A stretch of DNA of 18,153 nucleotides from Gemmatimonadota bacterium (GTDB lineage Bacteria > Gemmatimonadota > Gemmatimonadetes > Longimicrobiales > Gaopeijiaceae), in NCBI GenBank assembly GCA_016209995.1, contig JACQVC010000218.1, positions 1 to 18,153 of the forward strand, in the 5' to 3' direction. The position numbers were made by a program, and so were the translations under genes. Below the pieces are notes generated by a model. The model made no database searches. It was given only the letters and a program-made list of their open reading frames with translations, and was not told the DNA's origin. This document shows, piece by piece, positions 1 to 8,484 of the stretch; the stretch's first letter is position 1, and every line of letters starts with the position of its first letter.

Positions 1-27
1 GGCGATGCGCCCCGGGTCGAGTTCACA

Positions 28-65
28 GGCTAGGACCCGGACAGGCTCCTAGCCGGTTCCTTTCT
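28..65 (+). terminator. Probable Rho-independent terminator of an upstream gene
   Basis: GGCTAGGA at 28-35 and TCCTAGCC at 47-54 form a perfect 8-bp stem with an 11-nt loop, followed by the pyrimidine-rich tract GGTTCCTTTCTC. The tail is T-rich only on the + strand side, so it would end a transcript entering from the left edge. The gene it serves is outside the window. The tail is not a pure T run, so termination may be moderate. Confidence 0.55.
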
Positions 66-81
66 CGGGAGGGGGCAGCGA

Positions 82-111
82 TTGCACGGCGGCGGCCAGC
101 GGCGTTATGTT
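82..111 (+). promoter_or_regulatory. Weak candidate promoter for the SPOR-smc unit
   Basis: TTGCAC (82-87) and TATGTT (106-111) are separated by 18 bases and lie after the upstream terminator hairpin and about 175 bases before the first coding region. The match to a sigma-70-type consensus is poor, especially the -35. The rest of 1-286 shows no convincing gene: long reading frames on the minus strand here run antisense into the next gene and look like high-GC shadows. Confidence 0.22.
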
Positions 112-286
112 GGCCGGGGGAGCGAGGCTTGGTCCCTGGCTCGACAGGGTGGCTCGCACGGGAGCCGGGCGTTCGTGACATGGTAAGTGACGCGCGGTTC
201 CGAGGGTTCCACGCCGGACGGATCGGCGAAGTTTCACTGCACAAACCAATGTCTGCCGGCGACGATGCCAGCTGCGCGGCTCGAGA

Positions 287-2044
287 GTGATGAGGAACGC
301 ACTTCCTGAGTGGCAGCCGTTCGACTTCAACTTGGGCGTCGTGCCGCCCGACGTCGCAGCACTGATGACGGGTGGGGGTGACGGGACGGTGGTGGTGTTT
401 GCGGCGGCGACAGGGGCGGAAGCGGATGACTGGGCGCCCCGTGCGGTCACGACGCTGGCCGCCCACTGGGGTGAGCACGCGCCTGTCTGCCTCGCGGACG
501 CGGGAATCGCGAATCCACGGCTGCACGACGTGCTGGGCGAGGAGAACGGTGAAGGCGTAGTCGACGCGCTCGTATACGGAGCCTCGGTCGGGCGTGTATC
601 GACCAACGCGGCGGGCGGCTCGTTCGTCTTCGTTCCCGCCGGCACGCCGACACCCGATCCGGAAGGCGTACTGCGTCACGAACGTTGGCCGGACCTGATT
701 CGCGAGCTCACCCGACCGGGTGCGACGCTCTTGGTGTACGTGCCGCTCCACCTCCCTGGTTTCGAGGCGCTGGCCACGCGCGCGTCCGCACTCGTGCTTC
801 TGGCGCGCTCGGGCGAGGACGTCTCCGACGCGGCTGCGGGCCTGCCAGTGACCGCGGTGCTCGGGCCTCCGGTAGAGGCGGAAGAAGCGACGGGTTTGGA
901 GTTCGAGGGACTGCCGGCGGGCGACATCGAGTGGGGCAGGGAGACCGAGGAGGTAAGGGAGGCTGCAACGCCCGCGGCCGACGATTGGACCACGGGGCTC
1001 GATCAGATGAAGTGGGAGGCGGAGCCCGTGAAACCGGTCGAGGCGCAGCCCGACACCGGCGAATGGGATCTCGCGCCTGACTTCGAGGTAGAGCACGAGA
1101 CCCAGCCCGAAACCTATACCCGACGCAACGAGTTACGTGGGGGCCCCTTAGAAGCCGAGCCCGCGCAGGCAGGTCGCTGGGATCCGAGCCCCGAAGCGCG
1201 CACCAGCGACGAGCCCGAGCCTCTCGTCGTGAGGAGCACGTCGGCGGAGATCGAAGAAGCGACGACCGCCCAGGAGTCGGACGCTACGACCGCGATGGGC
1301 GCTACCGCCGACGAGTCGCCCAAGGTGTCCTTGTCGCCGACCTTCAAGGTTGCGGTGGCGGAATCCAGGAAAGGCAGGACGCCGCCGCGCCAAACCGGAC
1401 GGCCGTCCTCCATCTCCCTGATCGGACTCATCGTGGCGCTCGCCGCGGCCGTCTGGTACTACGGCATCGAGAGGGCGCCGCTGCCATTCCTGGACGCCGG
1501 CGCGCCGGTAGACGCAGACGCGGAAGTCGAGCTTCCGGTGGTTCCTCAGGGCCGGCCGCTGCCGCTCTCACTGGCGCTCGGCGCCTATAGCACGCTCGAG
1601 GAAGCCGAGGCGCAGCTCGCCGTCATCACGGCCGCGAACCCCTCGTTGGTTCGCCTCAGCGCGCCCGTGGTCGTGAATGGTCAGATGTTCTACCGCGTGC
1701 TGGTGGGGGCCGTGCCGGACTCGGCGGGCGCGCAGGTGCTCGGCGAACGCCTGGTGGCCGCCGGTCTGGGGGGTGGGGACGCGCTGCTGCGCGATGCGAC
1801 CCTCGCCTTCGACCTCGCGGCCTTCCCGGATCGGGGACTGGCAGACCGCCGAGTTCGTGAGTTGGCGGACCTGCTCATCCCGGCCTATGTCGTAACAGTG
1901 CCTCAGAGCGACGGATCCGAGCGCTACCAGGTTTACGCCGGCGGCTACGCGAACGAGCAGGAGGCGTCCGCCATGCGCGAGTTGTTGAGGACAAACGGCA
2001 TCGACGTTCCCCTGGCTCCACGCAGAGGTCGGCCCTCCGCATGA
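287..2044 (+). CDS. SPOR-domain membrane protein with degenerate kinase/MinD-like N-terminus
   Basis: A 585-residue protein. Residues about 30-195 follow the layout of bacterial tyrosine-kinase (CpsD/Wzc) or MinD-like P-loop domains: a beta strand VVVFAAA, then VCLADAGIANPRLHDVLG where the family has LLIDADLRRPxLHxxFG, then FVFVPAGTPTPDP where it has VLPAGxxPPNP. The lysine loop is missing (TGAEADDW stands there) and the second motif's aspartate pair is changed, so nucleotide binding is doubtful. Residues 198-373 are an acidic low-complexity linker. Residues 374-392 are a membrane helix preceded by a basic stretch, placing the N-terminus in the cytoplasm. Residues about 426-500 and 532-580 look like two SPOR repeats, which in known proteins bind denuded septal peptidoglycan. 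The start is GTG 287 or the adjacent ATG 290. The stop overlaps the smc start (ATGA), implying translational coupling. A division- or segregation-linked role is inferred. Confidence 0.8.
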   Translation: MMRNALPEWQPFDFNLGVVPPDVAALMTGGGDGTVVVFAAATGAEADDWAPRAVTTLAAHWGEHAPVCLADAGIANPRLHDVLGEENGEGVVDALVYGASVGRVSTNAAGGSFVFVPAGTPTPDPEGVLRHERWPDLIRELTRPGATLLVYVPLHLPGFEALATRASALVLLARSGEDVSDAAAGLPVTAVLGPPVEAEEATGLEFEGLPAGDIEWGRETEEVREAATPAADDWTTGLDQMKWEAEPVKPVEAQPDTGEWDLAPDFEVEHETQPETYTRRNELRGGPLEAEPAQAGRWDPSPEARTSDEPEPLVVRSTSAEIEEATTAQESDATTAMGATADESPKVSLSPTFKVAVAESRKGRTPPRQTGRPSSISLIGLIVALAAAVWYYGIERAPLPFLDAGAPVDADAEVELPVVPQGRPLPLSLALGAYSTLEEAEAQLAVITAANPSLVRLSAPVVVNGQMFYRVLVGAVPDSAGAQVLGERLVAAGLGGGDALLRDATLAFDLAAFPDRGLADRRVRELADLLIPAYVVTVPQSDGSERYQVYAGGYANEQEASAMRELLRTNGIDVPLAPRRGRPSA

Positions 2045-5000
2045 GACTCAAGGCCCTTCAGCTCCAAGGGTTCAAGTCGTTCCCCGATCGCACCGAGCTC
2101 GAGTTTCATCCGGGCATCACCGCGATCGTCGGGCCCAACGGCTGCGGCAAGTCGAACATCAGCGATGCCATCCGCTGGGTTCTCGGTGAGCAGCGTCCTT
2201 CGGCCATCCGCGGCGCGCGCATGGAGGAGGCCATCTTCCAGGGTACGGTGTCACGGCGGCCCGTGAATCGAGGGTCGGTGACCATGGTGCTGACGAATGA
2301 GGATGGCCTGTTCCCGGTGCCGTTCGGCGAGGTGGAGATCTCGCGAACGGTGTTCCGCGGAGGCGGCAGCGAGTATGCGCTCAACCGCTCGCCTTGTCGA
2401 CTGCGCGACGTTCTGGACCTTTGTCGCGACACCGGACTGGGCGCGAACGCTTACTCCGTGATCGAGAATCGCATGATCGATGTGATCCTCTCGGATCGGG
2501 CCGAGGAACGCCGGGGCTTGTTCGAGGAAGCCGCCGGCATCGGCAAGTACAAGGATCGTCGCAAGGCTGCGCTCCGCCGGCTGGAGGCCGCCGAGGTCGA
2601 CCTGGCGCGGCTGGAAGACCTGATCGCGGAAGTCGAGTCCAAAGTGCGGTCGCTGGCGCGGCAGCGGTCGCGCGCGCAGCGCTGGGAGGAGCTGCGTGCG
2701 CGGCGCCTGGCCGTCGAGCTGGCGGTGGTTCGTGAGGAGCTGCGCGCCATCGAGCAGACCCTCGAGGCCGTGGAAGCCGCGCTCAGCCGGCGCGGCGAGG
2801 ATCGGGACGCGGTGGCCGCGGCGCTGACGGCGGCCGAGACTGAGCTGGAGGCCCTGCGCATCGAGCGTCTGGAGGCCGAGCGCGCGAGGGTGGAGGCGGC
2901 CACGCGGGTGGACGCGGTCAGAGACCAGCTCGTGCGCTGGGAGAAGGACTTGGCCGTGGCGGAGGAGCGGGCCACACACGGGCGGCGGCGCCTCGCGCAG
3001 ATCGAGGAAGAGCGCAGTCAGGCCAGTCAGCGGATTCAGGAGCTGAGCGCGGAGCTGGCCAGTCTCCAGGAATCCAGGGTCCGGCTACAAGCCGAGACCG
3101 ATGCCTCTGCGTCGCGGTTGGCGGAGGCACGCATCCGCAGCGAGGAGCTGCGCGTGCGGTTGGGGGAGGCACGGCACGCGCTCTCGGCCAGCGCCGAGCG
3201 CGAGCAGGAGATCATGCGGCGCATGGCGCAGCTCGAGGGAGACGCAGACGCGGCCGACGCCCAGGCCGCCGAACTGTCGCGCCATGTCGAGCGTCTGGCC
3301 AAGGACCTGGATGCGACATCCAGCACGCTGTCTGCGCTGCGCGAGCAAGGGGATCTCTTCACGGACCGGCTCGAGCGCCTGGCTCAGGATGTTGCGGCGG
3401 CGCAGGCCGCGCTGGCGGAGGCCGCAGGTCTGGTTGCCGACGCCCGCGCACGCGCGCTGGCGGCACGGGAGCATGAGCGTGCCGCAGAGGACCTGGCCGG
3501 CTCGCTCGAGGCCCAGCATTCGGCGCTCGCTGCGATGGAGCGCGATCGCGAAGGGCTCGCTCCCGTGGTGGCCGCTGCGCTGGCCGCCGGCGATGGCGAT
3601 GTTCTCGGCACGCTCGCGGACTTCATTGTGGTGCCCGCCGGGCTCGCCCGCTCGGTCGAGCTGTATCTGGGGCCGCTCCTGCACGCGGTGGTCGTGCGGG
3701 ATCGCCGGTCGGCCGATCGCATGCGCAGGTGGTTCACGGAGAGCTGGAGCGCGGGCGGTGGACTCATACTGCTTCCCGCGGACTCGAGCTCGGTTGGCGC
3801 CACCCACGGCGCTGCGCTTCCCGGTGGCGTGAGCGGCCGCGGCGCCGGAGAGGGGTGGGTGCGCGCGCTCCTCGCCGGCGTGGAGCTCGTCGAAGAGAGC
3901 GACCTGCTGACGGCCGGCGCGACAGGCCGTACCCGGCTTTCGCCGTCCGGTGCGTCGATCGACAGCCTCGGGGTCATCCGCGTAGGGAACCCCTTGGGCG
4001 CGGCAGGCGCGCTCGAGCGACGCGAGCGCATGGAGCGCCTGGCGCACGAGAAGGTCCAAGCCGCGCGCGAGGCTGCGCAGGCGCGGACGGCGCGCGAGCA
4101 GGCCGAAGCGGGCGTGCAAGCCGCTGAAGAGGCGGTGCGAGCCCGGCACGAGGCGCTGCGCGGCGCCGAGGATCGGCTGCGGGGCGCGGAGGCCGGACTG
4201 GCAGCCCAACAGGATCAGCATGCGCGCGTGGATCGCGATCAGGGTGAGCTGTTGCGCCAGCTCGAGGGCGCGCGGGCCACGCGTGACCGGGCGCTGCAGC
4301 GAGCCCGGGACTCGCGCAACGATCGCGCCGCCCTCGAGGCGCAAGCAGCAACCATGCGTGCGGCCCGAGACGCGGCCCGTGCCGCGCTCACGCGCAGCGA
4401 GTCCGAGTGGGAAGCCGCGCGCGGAGAGGAGGTCGCACGAGGAGTGACCGCCGCCCGAGTCGGCAGTGAGCTGGACAGGACCGTGGAACGACAGCGGGAC
4501 GCGGAGCTGGCGAAGGGCGAGTGGACCGGCAAGGTGGAACTGCTCGACCGCGAGGAGCAGGCGCTGCGCGCGATGCTGGCCGAGGTCGAGGCCCTGAAGG
4601 CGCGGGCGGACGCGGAGCTCGAGCGACTGTTCGCGGAGCGCGATACCGCGGAAGCGCAGCTGCGCGAGCGCGAAGCCACGCACGTGGCGGCCACAGAGCG
4701 CGTAGACGAGGTGGACCGTAAGGTGAAGGCCGCCCGCAACGCCGAGCGCACCACGACGGAAGAAAGACATCGTCTGGAGTTGGAGCGCCAGGAGCTCACT
4801 CAGAAGAGACAGCGCATTCACGATCGCATCGAGAACGAGTGGGGTAGTCCGTTCGAGGCGTTGGCGGCCGAGACGGCGCCTGCGGTCGGCGAGCCGGATG
4901 CTCTGCGCGCCGAGCTGGAAGAGATCGTAGCGGGCATCACTCGTCTGGGACCGATCAACATGCTGGCCATCGAGGAGCACGAAGAAGAGAGCCGCCGCCT

Positions 5001-5568
5001 CGGTTTCCTGCGTGACCAGCGCACCGATCTCGTGGCCGCGCGGGATGACCTACGCTCGGCCATCCGCCGGATCAACGAGACGGCCACGCGTATCTTCCAA
5101 GAGACGTTTGCCGCCACACGCACGAACTTCCAGGCTACGTTCGCGCGGCTGTTCGAAGGCGGCGAGGCGGATCTGTGGCTCAGCGAACCCGATGATCCGC
5201 TGGAGTCCCCGATCGAGATCTACGCGTCGCCCAGGGGTAAACGCACGCAGCGGATCGATTTGCTGTCCGGTGGCGAGCGGGCGCTCACCGCGCTCGCGCT
5301 GCTATTCGGAATCTATCTCGTGAAGCCGAGCCCGTTCTGCGTGCTCGATGAGGTGGACGCGCCGCTGGACGAAGCGAATATCGGCCGCTACACGCGACTC
5401 CTCGAAGAGTTCAAGCACGACACGCAGTTCGTGGTGATCACGCACAACCCTCGCACGATCGAAGCGGCGGAGTCCATCTACGGGGTCACGATGGAGGAGC
5501 CGGGGGTGAGCACGATCGTGGGTGTGCGGCTCGATGACGCACTGCGCGCGAACGATTCGGCGGCGTAG
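2041..5568 (+). CDS. smc: Chromosome segregation protein SMC
   Basis: Full-length bacterial SMC, 1175 residues, the usual size. SMC dimers with ScpA/ScpB entrap DNA and compact and individualise the chromosome. Visible parts in order: N-terminal ATPase half with Walker A GPNGCGKSN at 31-39; first coiled coil from about 165 to 500, rich in Glu, Arg and Ala; hinge from about 505 to 655 (GTLADFIVVP, LGPLLHAVVVRD, then GVIRVGNPLG); second coiled coil to about 1000; C-terminal half with signature LSGGERALTALALLF starting at 1075 and Walker B CVLDEVDAPLDEAN around 1100-1113. All catalytic motifs are intact. ATG 2041 overlaps the stop of the SPOR gene by four bases. No scpA or scpB is present in the window. 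Assignment is secure. Confidence 0.98.
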   Translation: MRLKALQLQGFKSFPDRTELEFHPGITAIVGPNGCGKSNISDAIRWVLGEQRPSAIRGARMEEAIFQGTVSRRPVNRGSVTMVLTNEDGLFPVPFGEVEISRTVFRGGGSEYALNRSPCRLRDVLDLCRDTGLGANAYSVIENRMIDVILSDRAEERRGLFEEAAGIGKYKDRRKAALRRLEAAEVDLARLEDLIAEVESKVRSLARQRSRAQRWEELRARRLAVELAVVREELRAIEQTLEAVEAALSRRGEDRDAVAAALTAAETELEALRIERLEAERARVEAATRVDAVRDQLVRWEKDLAVAEERATHGRRRLAQIEEERSQASQRIQELSAELASLQESRVRLQAETDASASRLAEARIRSEELRVRLGEARHALSASAEREQEIMRRMAQLEGDADAADAQAAELSRHVERLAKDLDATSSTLSALREQGDLFTDRLERLAQDVAAAQAALAEAAGLVADARARALAAREHERAAEDLAGSLEAQHSALAAMERDREGLAPVVAAALAAGDGDVLGTLADFIVVPAGLARSVELYLGPLLHAVVVRDRRSADRMRRWFTESWSAGGGLILLPADSSSVGATHGAALPGGVSGRGAGEGWVRALLAGVELVEESDLLTAGATGRTRLSPSGASIDSLGVIRVGNPLGAAGALERRERMERLAHEKVQAAREAAQARTAREQAEAGVQAAEEAVRARHEALRGAEDRLRGAEAGLAAQQDQHARVDRDQGELLRQLEGARATRDRALQRARDSRNDRAALEAQAATMRAARDAARAALTRSESEWEAARGEEVARGVTAARVGSELDRTVERQRDAELAKGEWTGKVELLDREEQALRAMLAEVEALKARADAELERLFAERDTAEAQLREREATHVAATERVDEVDRKVKAARNAERTTTEERHRLELERQELTQKRQRIHDRIENEWGSPFEALAAETAPAVGEPDALRAELEEIVAGITRLGPINMLAIEEHEEESRRLGFLRDQRTDLVAARDDLRSAIRRINETATRIFQETFAATRTNFQATFARLFEGGEADLWLSEPDDPLESPIEIYASPRGKRTQRIDLLSGGERALTALALLFGIYLVKPSPFCVLDEVDAPLDEANIGRYTRLLEEFKHDTQFVVITHNPRTIEAAESIYGVTMEEPGVSTIVGVRLDDALRANDSAA

Positions 5569-5986
5569 GCACCTTCTCGGCTGCGCGGCCGTCCTCTTCT
5601 GCACGTCCACATTGGGCGCTCAGGACCCTGGTGCCGGGCCGCCCGCCACGCTGCTGCACCAGAACTTCCCCAATCCATTTCCACGCCCGGATCTGGGCCG
5701 CGCGGACACCCACGTGTGGTTCGATCTGCAGCAGCGCGGATCCGTGCAGCTCACCATTCATGACGTGCGAGGAGCTCTCGTGCGGCGGCTGATTCCCGCC
5801 CCGGGTTGCGGGCCGGTCGAGCTCGATCCAGGCTTCTATGGCCGCTCCGACAGCGGCGATCCCTGTGTACTGCTGAGGTGGGATGGCCGCGACGATTCGG
5901 GCCGCGCGGTCGAGTCGGGCGTCTATCTTCTGCGACTACGGGCACTCGGAACCGAACAGATTCGCCACGTCGTGTTCTGGCCGTAG
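5534..5986 (+). CDS. Small exported FlgD-Ig/T9SS-tail-like protein
   Basis: About 150 residues from ATG 5534 (a GTG at 5522 is an alternative start). Residues 6-29 look like a signal peptide: a basic run RTIRRRRH, a hydrophobic stretch LLGCAAVLFCTSTLGA, then QDPG. The mature part carries NFPNPF at 44-49, IHDVRGALVRRL at 75-86 and LRWDGRDDSGRAVESGVYLLRL at about 114-135 (signature spans). This pattern belongs to FlgD-like Ig domains and type IX secretion tail-like C-terminal modules, which normally sit at the end of large secreted proteins. Here the module is the whole protein. Two cysteines (92 and 111) bracket an insertion and could pair. It overlaps the last 35 bases of smc in another frame, so it is probably expressed with it. 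Specific function unknown. Confidence 0.72.
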   Translation: MTHCARTIRRRRHLLGCAAVLFCTSTLGAQDPGAGPPATLLHQNFPNPFPRPDLGRADTHVWFDLQQRGSVQLTIHDVRGALVRRLIPAPGCGPVELDPGFYGRSDSGDPCVLLRWDGRDDSGRAVESGVYLLRLRALGTEQIRHVVFWP

Positions 5987-5992
5987 AGGTTT

Positions 5993-6013
5993 AGGCTCCT
6001 AACCCCAGAGCCT
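5993..6013 (+). promoter_or_regulatory. Hairpin abutting the start codon of the metallo-hydrolase gene
   Basis: AGGCTC (5993-5998) and GAGCCT (6008-6013) form a perfect 6-bp stem with a 9-nt loop whose last base touches ATG 6014. A competing pairing, GGTTTAGG with CCTAACC (5989-6004), overlaps it. No clear Shine-Dalgarno sequence is visible, so initiation may be affected by this fold or depend on coupling from upstream. No T run follows, so it is not an ordinary terminator. Confidence 0.35.
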
Positions 6014-6778
6014 ATGATCAGACTCACCGTGCTCGGGTCCGGTACGCTGCTGCCGGATGCTCAGCGAGGCTCGCCGGCGCATTACGTCGAGGCGGGCGAT
6101 GCGCGGCTGCTCCTTGACTGCGGTGCCGGCACGCTCCATTCGCTCGCGCGGTGGAACGTCGATTGGCGGCGTCTGAGCCATGTCGCCCTCACACATTTCC
6201 ACGCCGACCACATCGGTGAGCTGGCCGCGCTGCTGTTTGCGTTCAAGTACGGTCTGGGTGACGGTCGCGGCGAACCTCTGACCTTGATCGGTCCGCGAGG
6301 AACGCTCGGCCTGCTGCAGCGCCTGCGCGACGCGCATGGCGACTTCGTCCTGGAACCCGGAGTAGAGCTGGTGATTCGGGAGCTCGACGAAGGCGCGGGG
6401 GTCGAGGTCGGCGACCAGGTTTGGCTGCGTTCACACCCGACGGTGCATGCGTCCCCTTCCGTCGCGTATCGCTGCGAGCGTGGGACCCGGGCCGTCGGTT
6501 ACACGGGCGACGCTGGTTGGAGCGACGGCCTTGCCGCCTTTATGGCCGGCGTGGACGTGCTCGTCTGCGAGTGCTCCGTCCCGGATTCATCCGCCCTGGA
6601 GACGCACCTGAGCCCGAGCACCGTGGCCCGCTTGGCGAGCGTCTCTCGTCCCGGACTCGTGGTGATCACGCACGTATATTCTCTCCTGGATCCCGTGGAG
6701 GTGCCGAGACTGGTGTACGACGCCGGCTACCATGGCCCCGTCATTTCCGCTGTCGATGGGCTGACCTTCTCCGTATGA
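6014..6778 (+). CDS. RNase Z-like MBL-fold metallo-hydrolase
   Basis: 254 residues of the metallo-beta-lactamase fold in the RNase Z/ElaC-like group. The metal ligands are visible: HFHADH at 61-66, His144, Asp166 in GYTGDAGW, and His220 in VVITHVY; THLSP at 197-201 resembles the tRNase Z region carrying an additional conserved histidine. The N-terminal LTVLGSGTLLPDAQRGSP matches the family opening. True RNase Z enzymes mature tRNA 3' ends and are usually about 300 residues or more with an extended exosite arm. This protein is shorter and shows no obvious arm, so it could instead be a related phosphodiesterase of the YhfI type. It starts 27 bases after the preceding gene. Fold assignment is secure; tRNA substrate is not. 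Confidence 0.85.
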   Translation: MIRLTVLGSGTLLPDAQRGSPAHYVEAGDARLLLDCGAGTLHSLARWNVDWRRLSHVALTHFHADHIGELAALLFAFKYGLGDGRGEPLTLIGPRGTLGLLQRLRDAHGDFVLEPGVELVIRELDEGAGVEVGDQVWLRSHPTVHASPSVAYRCERGTRAVGYTGDAGWSDGLAAFMAGVDVLVCECSVPDSSALETHLSPSTVARLASVSRPGLVVITHVYSLLDPVEVPRLVYDAGYHGPVISAVDGLTFSV

Positions 6779-6820
6779 TGGGGGTAGCCTGGGAGCCTGT
6801 ACGAGTATTGGCTCTCAGGG

Positions 6821-6837
6821 CCTGGCGGACGGCCAGG
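6821..6837 (+). other. Short hairpin in the gap before the DAHP synthase gene
   Basis: CCTGGC (6821-6826) pairs with GCCAGG (6832-6837) around a 5-nt loop. The 120-base gap 6779-6898 shows no other structure, no T run and no clear promoter. It may be a chance fold in GC-rich DNA or a modest leader element. Confidence 0.2.
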
Positions 6838-6898
6838 GTCCGGCCAGATACTGTTCCGAGAATCGCAGGCGACAGCTAACCCGAAGGCAGAGCAAGAC

Positions 6899-7945
6899 AT
6901 GTTGATCGTGATGAAGCACGGCGCGTCCGAGGAAGAGGTGCGCCAGGTTATCGACACCATTGAAGATATGGGCTATGAGGCGCGCCCGATCCCGGGGCGC
7001 CAGCGCACGGCGATCGGGCTCATCGGCAACGACGGGAAGGTCGATTCGAGCCGCCTCGTGGGGCTAGCGGGCGTGCTCGAGGTAATCCCGGTTACCCAGC
7101 CCTATAAGCAGGTATCCCGGGAGTGGAAGGACGAGCCCACGATCATCGTTCTCGCCAACGGAACGAAGATCGGGGACAACGAGGTCGCCGTGATGGCCGG
7201 TCCGTGCGCCGTCGAAAGCGAGGAGCAAATCCTCGGGATCAGCCGCTACCTTCGCGGTGCCGGCGCGACCGTCCTCCGGGGTGGGGCGTTCAAGCCGCGC
7301 ACCTCGCCGTATGCCTTCCAGGGGCTGGGGGTCAGAGGGCTCGAGCTGCTGGCCCGAGCCCGGGAAGAGACGGGGTTGGCGGTCGTGACCGAGGCGCTCG
7401 ACCCCGAATCCGTGGACGTGGTGGCGGAATACGCGGACATGATCCAGATCGGTGCCCGCAACATGCAGAACTACTCCCTGTTGCGGAAGGCAGGGGCTTC
7501 CGGGAAGCCGGTGCTGCTCAAGCGCGGTATGGCCGCGACCATCACGGAGCTGCTGCTGGCCGCAGAGTACCTGCTGGCCGAGGGGAACGATCAAGTGGTG
7601 CTCTGTGAGCGGGGGGTGCGCAGCTTCGATACGTACACACGCAACCTTCTCGACCTCACCGCCATCCCGGTCGTGCATGCACTGTCGCATCTTCCGATCA
7701 TCGCGGATCCCAGCCACGGCACGGGGATCCGCGCGAAGGTGACCCCGATGGCTCGGGCGGCCATCGCCGCGGGAGCCGACGGCATCATCGTCGAGGTCCA
7801 CCCGGACCCGGACCACGCGCTCTCGGACGGCGGACAGTCCTTGTATCCCGACCAGTTCAAGGAGCTGATGGACCAGATCGCCGTGATCGCGAGCGCGATC
7901 GGACGCCGACTGGTTTCGCCGCTGGTTCCTCAAAACGTGGGATAG
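6899..7945 (+). CDS. aroF: 3-deoxy-7-phosphoheptulonate (DAHP) synthase, AroF/AroA(Bsu) type
   Basis: Condenses phosphoenolpyruvate and erythrose 4-phosphate, the first step of the shikimate pathway to aromatic amino acids; cytoplasmic and metal-dependent. Of 348 residues, 1-70 form the ferredoxin-like regulatory extension of the type I-beta subgroup (MLIVMKHGASEEEV..., as in Thermotoga). The barrel follows with MAGPCAVES at 99-107, LRGGAFKPRTSPYAFQGLG at 126-144, IGARNMQN at 184-191, LLKRGM at 206-211, ERGVRSF at 237-243, IADPSHGTG at 268-276 and EVHPDPDHALSDGGQSL at 299-315. No chorismate mutase domain is attached. ATG 6899 has a weak AAGG 11 bases upstream. The N-terminal extension suggests feedback control by an aromatic end product, as known for related enzymes. 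Confidence 0.96.
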   Translation: MLIVMKHGASEEEVRQVIDTIEDMGYEARPIPGRQRTAIGLIGNDGKVDSSRLVGLAGVLEVIPVTQPYKQVSREWKDEPTIIVLANGTKIGDNEVAVMAGPCAVESEEQILGISRYLRGAGATVLRGGAFKPRTSPYAFQGLGVRGLELLARAREETGLAVVTEALDPESVDVVAEYADMIQIGARNMQNYSLLRKAGASGKPVLLKRGMAATITELLLAAEYLLAEGNDQVVLCERGVRSFDTYTRNLLDLTAIPVVHALSHLPIIADPSHGTGIRAKVTPMARAAIAAGADGIIVEVHPDPDHALSDGGQSLYPDQFKELMDQIAVIASAIGRRLVSPLVPQNVG

Positions 7946-8023
7946 TGGAGGGATAGAGTTCCCATCCGCGCATTCCCGCGCACTTTCCCAAAGCGTAGGC
8001 TTCGCAACCAGGGAGAGATCCTC

Positions 8024-8425
8024 ATGCGCAGCCATAAGCTGGGGCGGGCCGGCGAGAACCTGGCCGCCCGCCACCTCGAGCGCCGTGGCTGGCGTATCGT
8101 CGAGCGCAACGTGCGCTTCGGCCACAGGGAGATCGACCTCATCGCGGCGAAGGGCGATGTCATCGCGTTCGTCGAGGTGAAGGCGCGCGCCAGCGCGGAG
8201 TTCGGTCACCCGCTCGCCGCCATCACGCACCGCAAGCGCCAGGAGATCCGGACCGTAGCCTCGGAGTGGCTGAGACGTGCTCGCCCCGGAGCGGTCACAC
8301 TCCGCTTTGATGCGGTATCCGTTCTGTTCCGCGAGAACAAGCCGCCGCTCATCGAACACGTCGAGGATGCCTGGCGGATCACCCAGCGGTTCTCGCACGG
8401 ACCAAGGAGGCGAGTCTTTGAGTAG
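8024..8425 (+). CDS. yraN: YraN/UPF0102 family nuclease-like protein
   Basis: 133 residues, the usual size of the family. Visible features: LGRAGENLAARHLERRGW at 6-23, then the PD-(D/E)XK-like core with REIDLIA at 35-41 and FVEVKAR at 49-55, in which Glu36, Asp38, Glu51 and Lys53 would form the metal site. The family resembles Holliday-junction resolvases, but its biological role is poorly defined. A good Shine-Dalgarno sequence, GGGAGAG at 8011-8017, lies 6 bases before ATG 8024. The C-terminus is basic (HGPRRRVFE). It is followed by the long RNA-bearing gap. Its distance to the upstream aroF-type gene is 78 bases, with no visible terminator. Confidence 0.93.
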   Translation: MRSHKLGRAGENLAARHLERRGWRIVERNVRFGHREIDLIAAKGDVIAFVEVKARASAEFGHPLAAITHRKRQEIRTVASEWLRRARPGAVTLRFDAVSVLFRENKPPLIEHVEDAWRITQRFSHGPRRRVFE

Positions 8426-8447
8426 CCTGCGGGGCTGAACTTACGAT
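8418..8447 (+). promoter_or_regulatory. Candidate promoter for the structured RNA segment
   Basis: TTGAGT (8418-8423), overlapping the end of the yraN gene, and TACGAT (8442-8447) are separated by 18 bases and would start transcription near 8454. Each box matches four of six consensus bases. It is supported mainly by position: an ORF-free structured region ending in a strong terminator follows. Confidence 0.33.
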
Positions 8448-8484
8448 CAGGTGTTCGCTGGTACCACCATTCCGCAGCTAAGGT

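Noticed and set aside
23..1096. Long minus-strand reading frame of 357 codons at the left edge, opposite the SPOR gene
   Set aside because: Its sequence is Arg/His/Pro-rich with no recognisable motif, typical of the antisense of a high-GC gene; the + strand frame has coherent domains.
3085..4980. 631-codon minus-strand frame antisense to smc
   Set aside because: It mirrors the coiled-coil coding region of smc, where biased codons keep the opposite strand open; no family resemblance.
7064..8398. 444-codon minus-strand frame across aroF and yraN
   Set aside because: It spans two well-defined + strand genes and the gap between them and has shadow-like composition.
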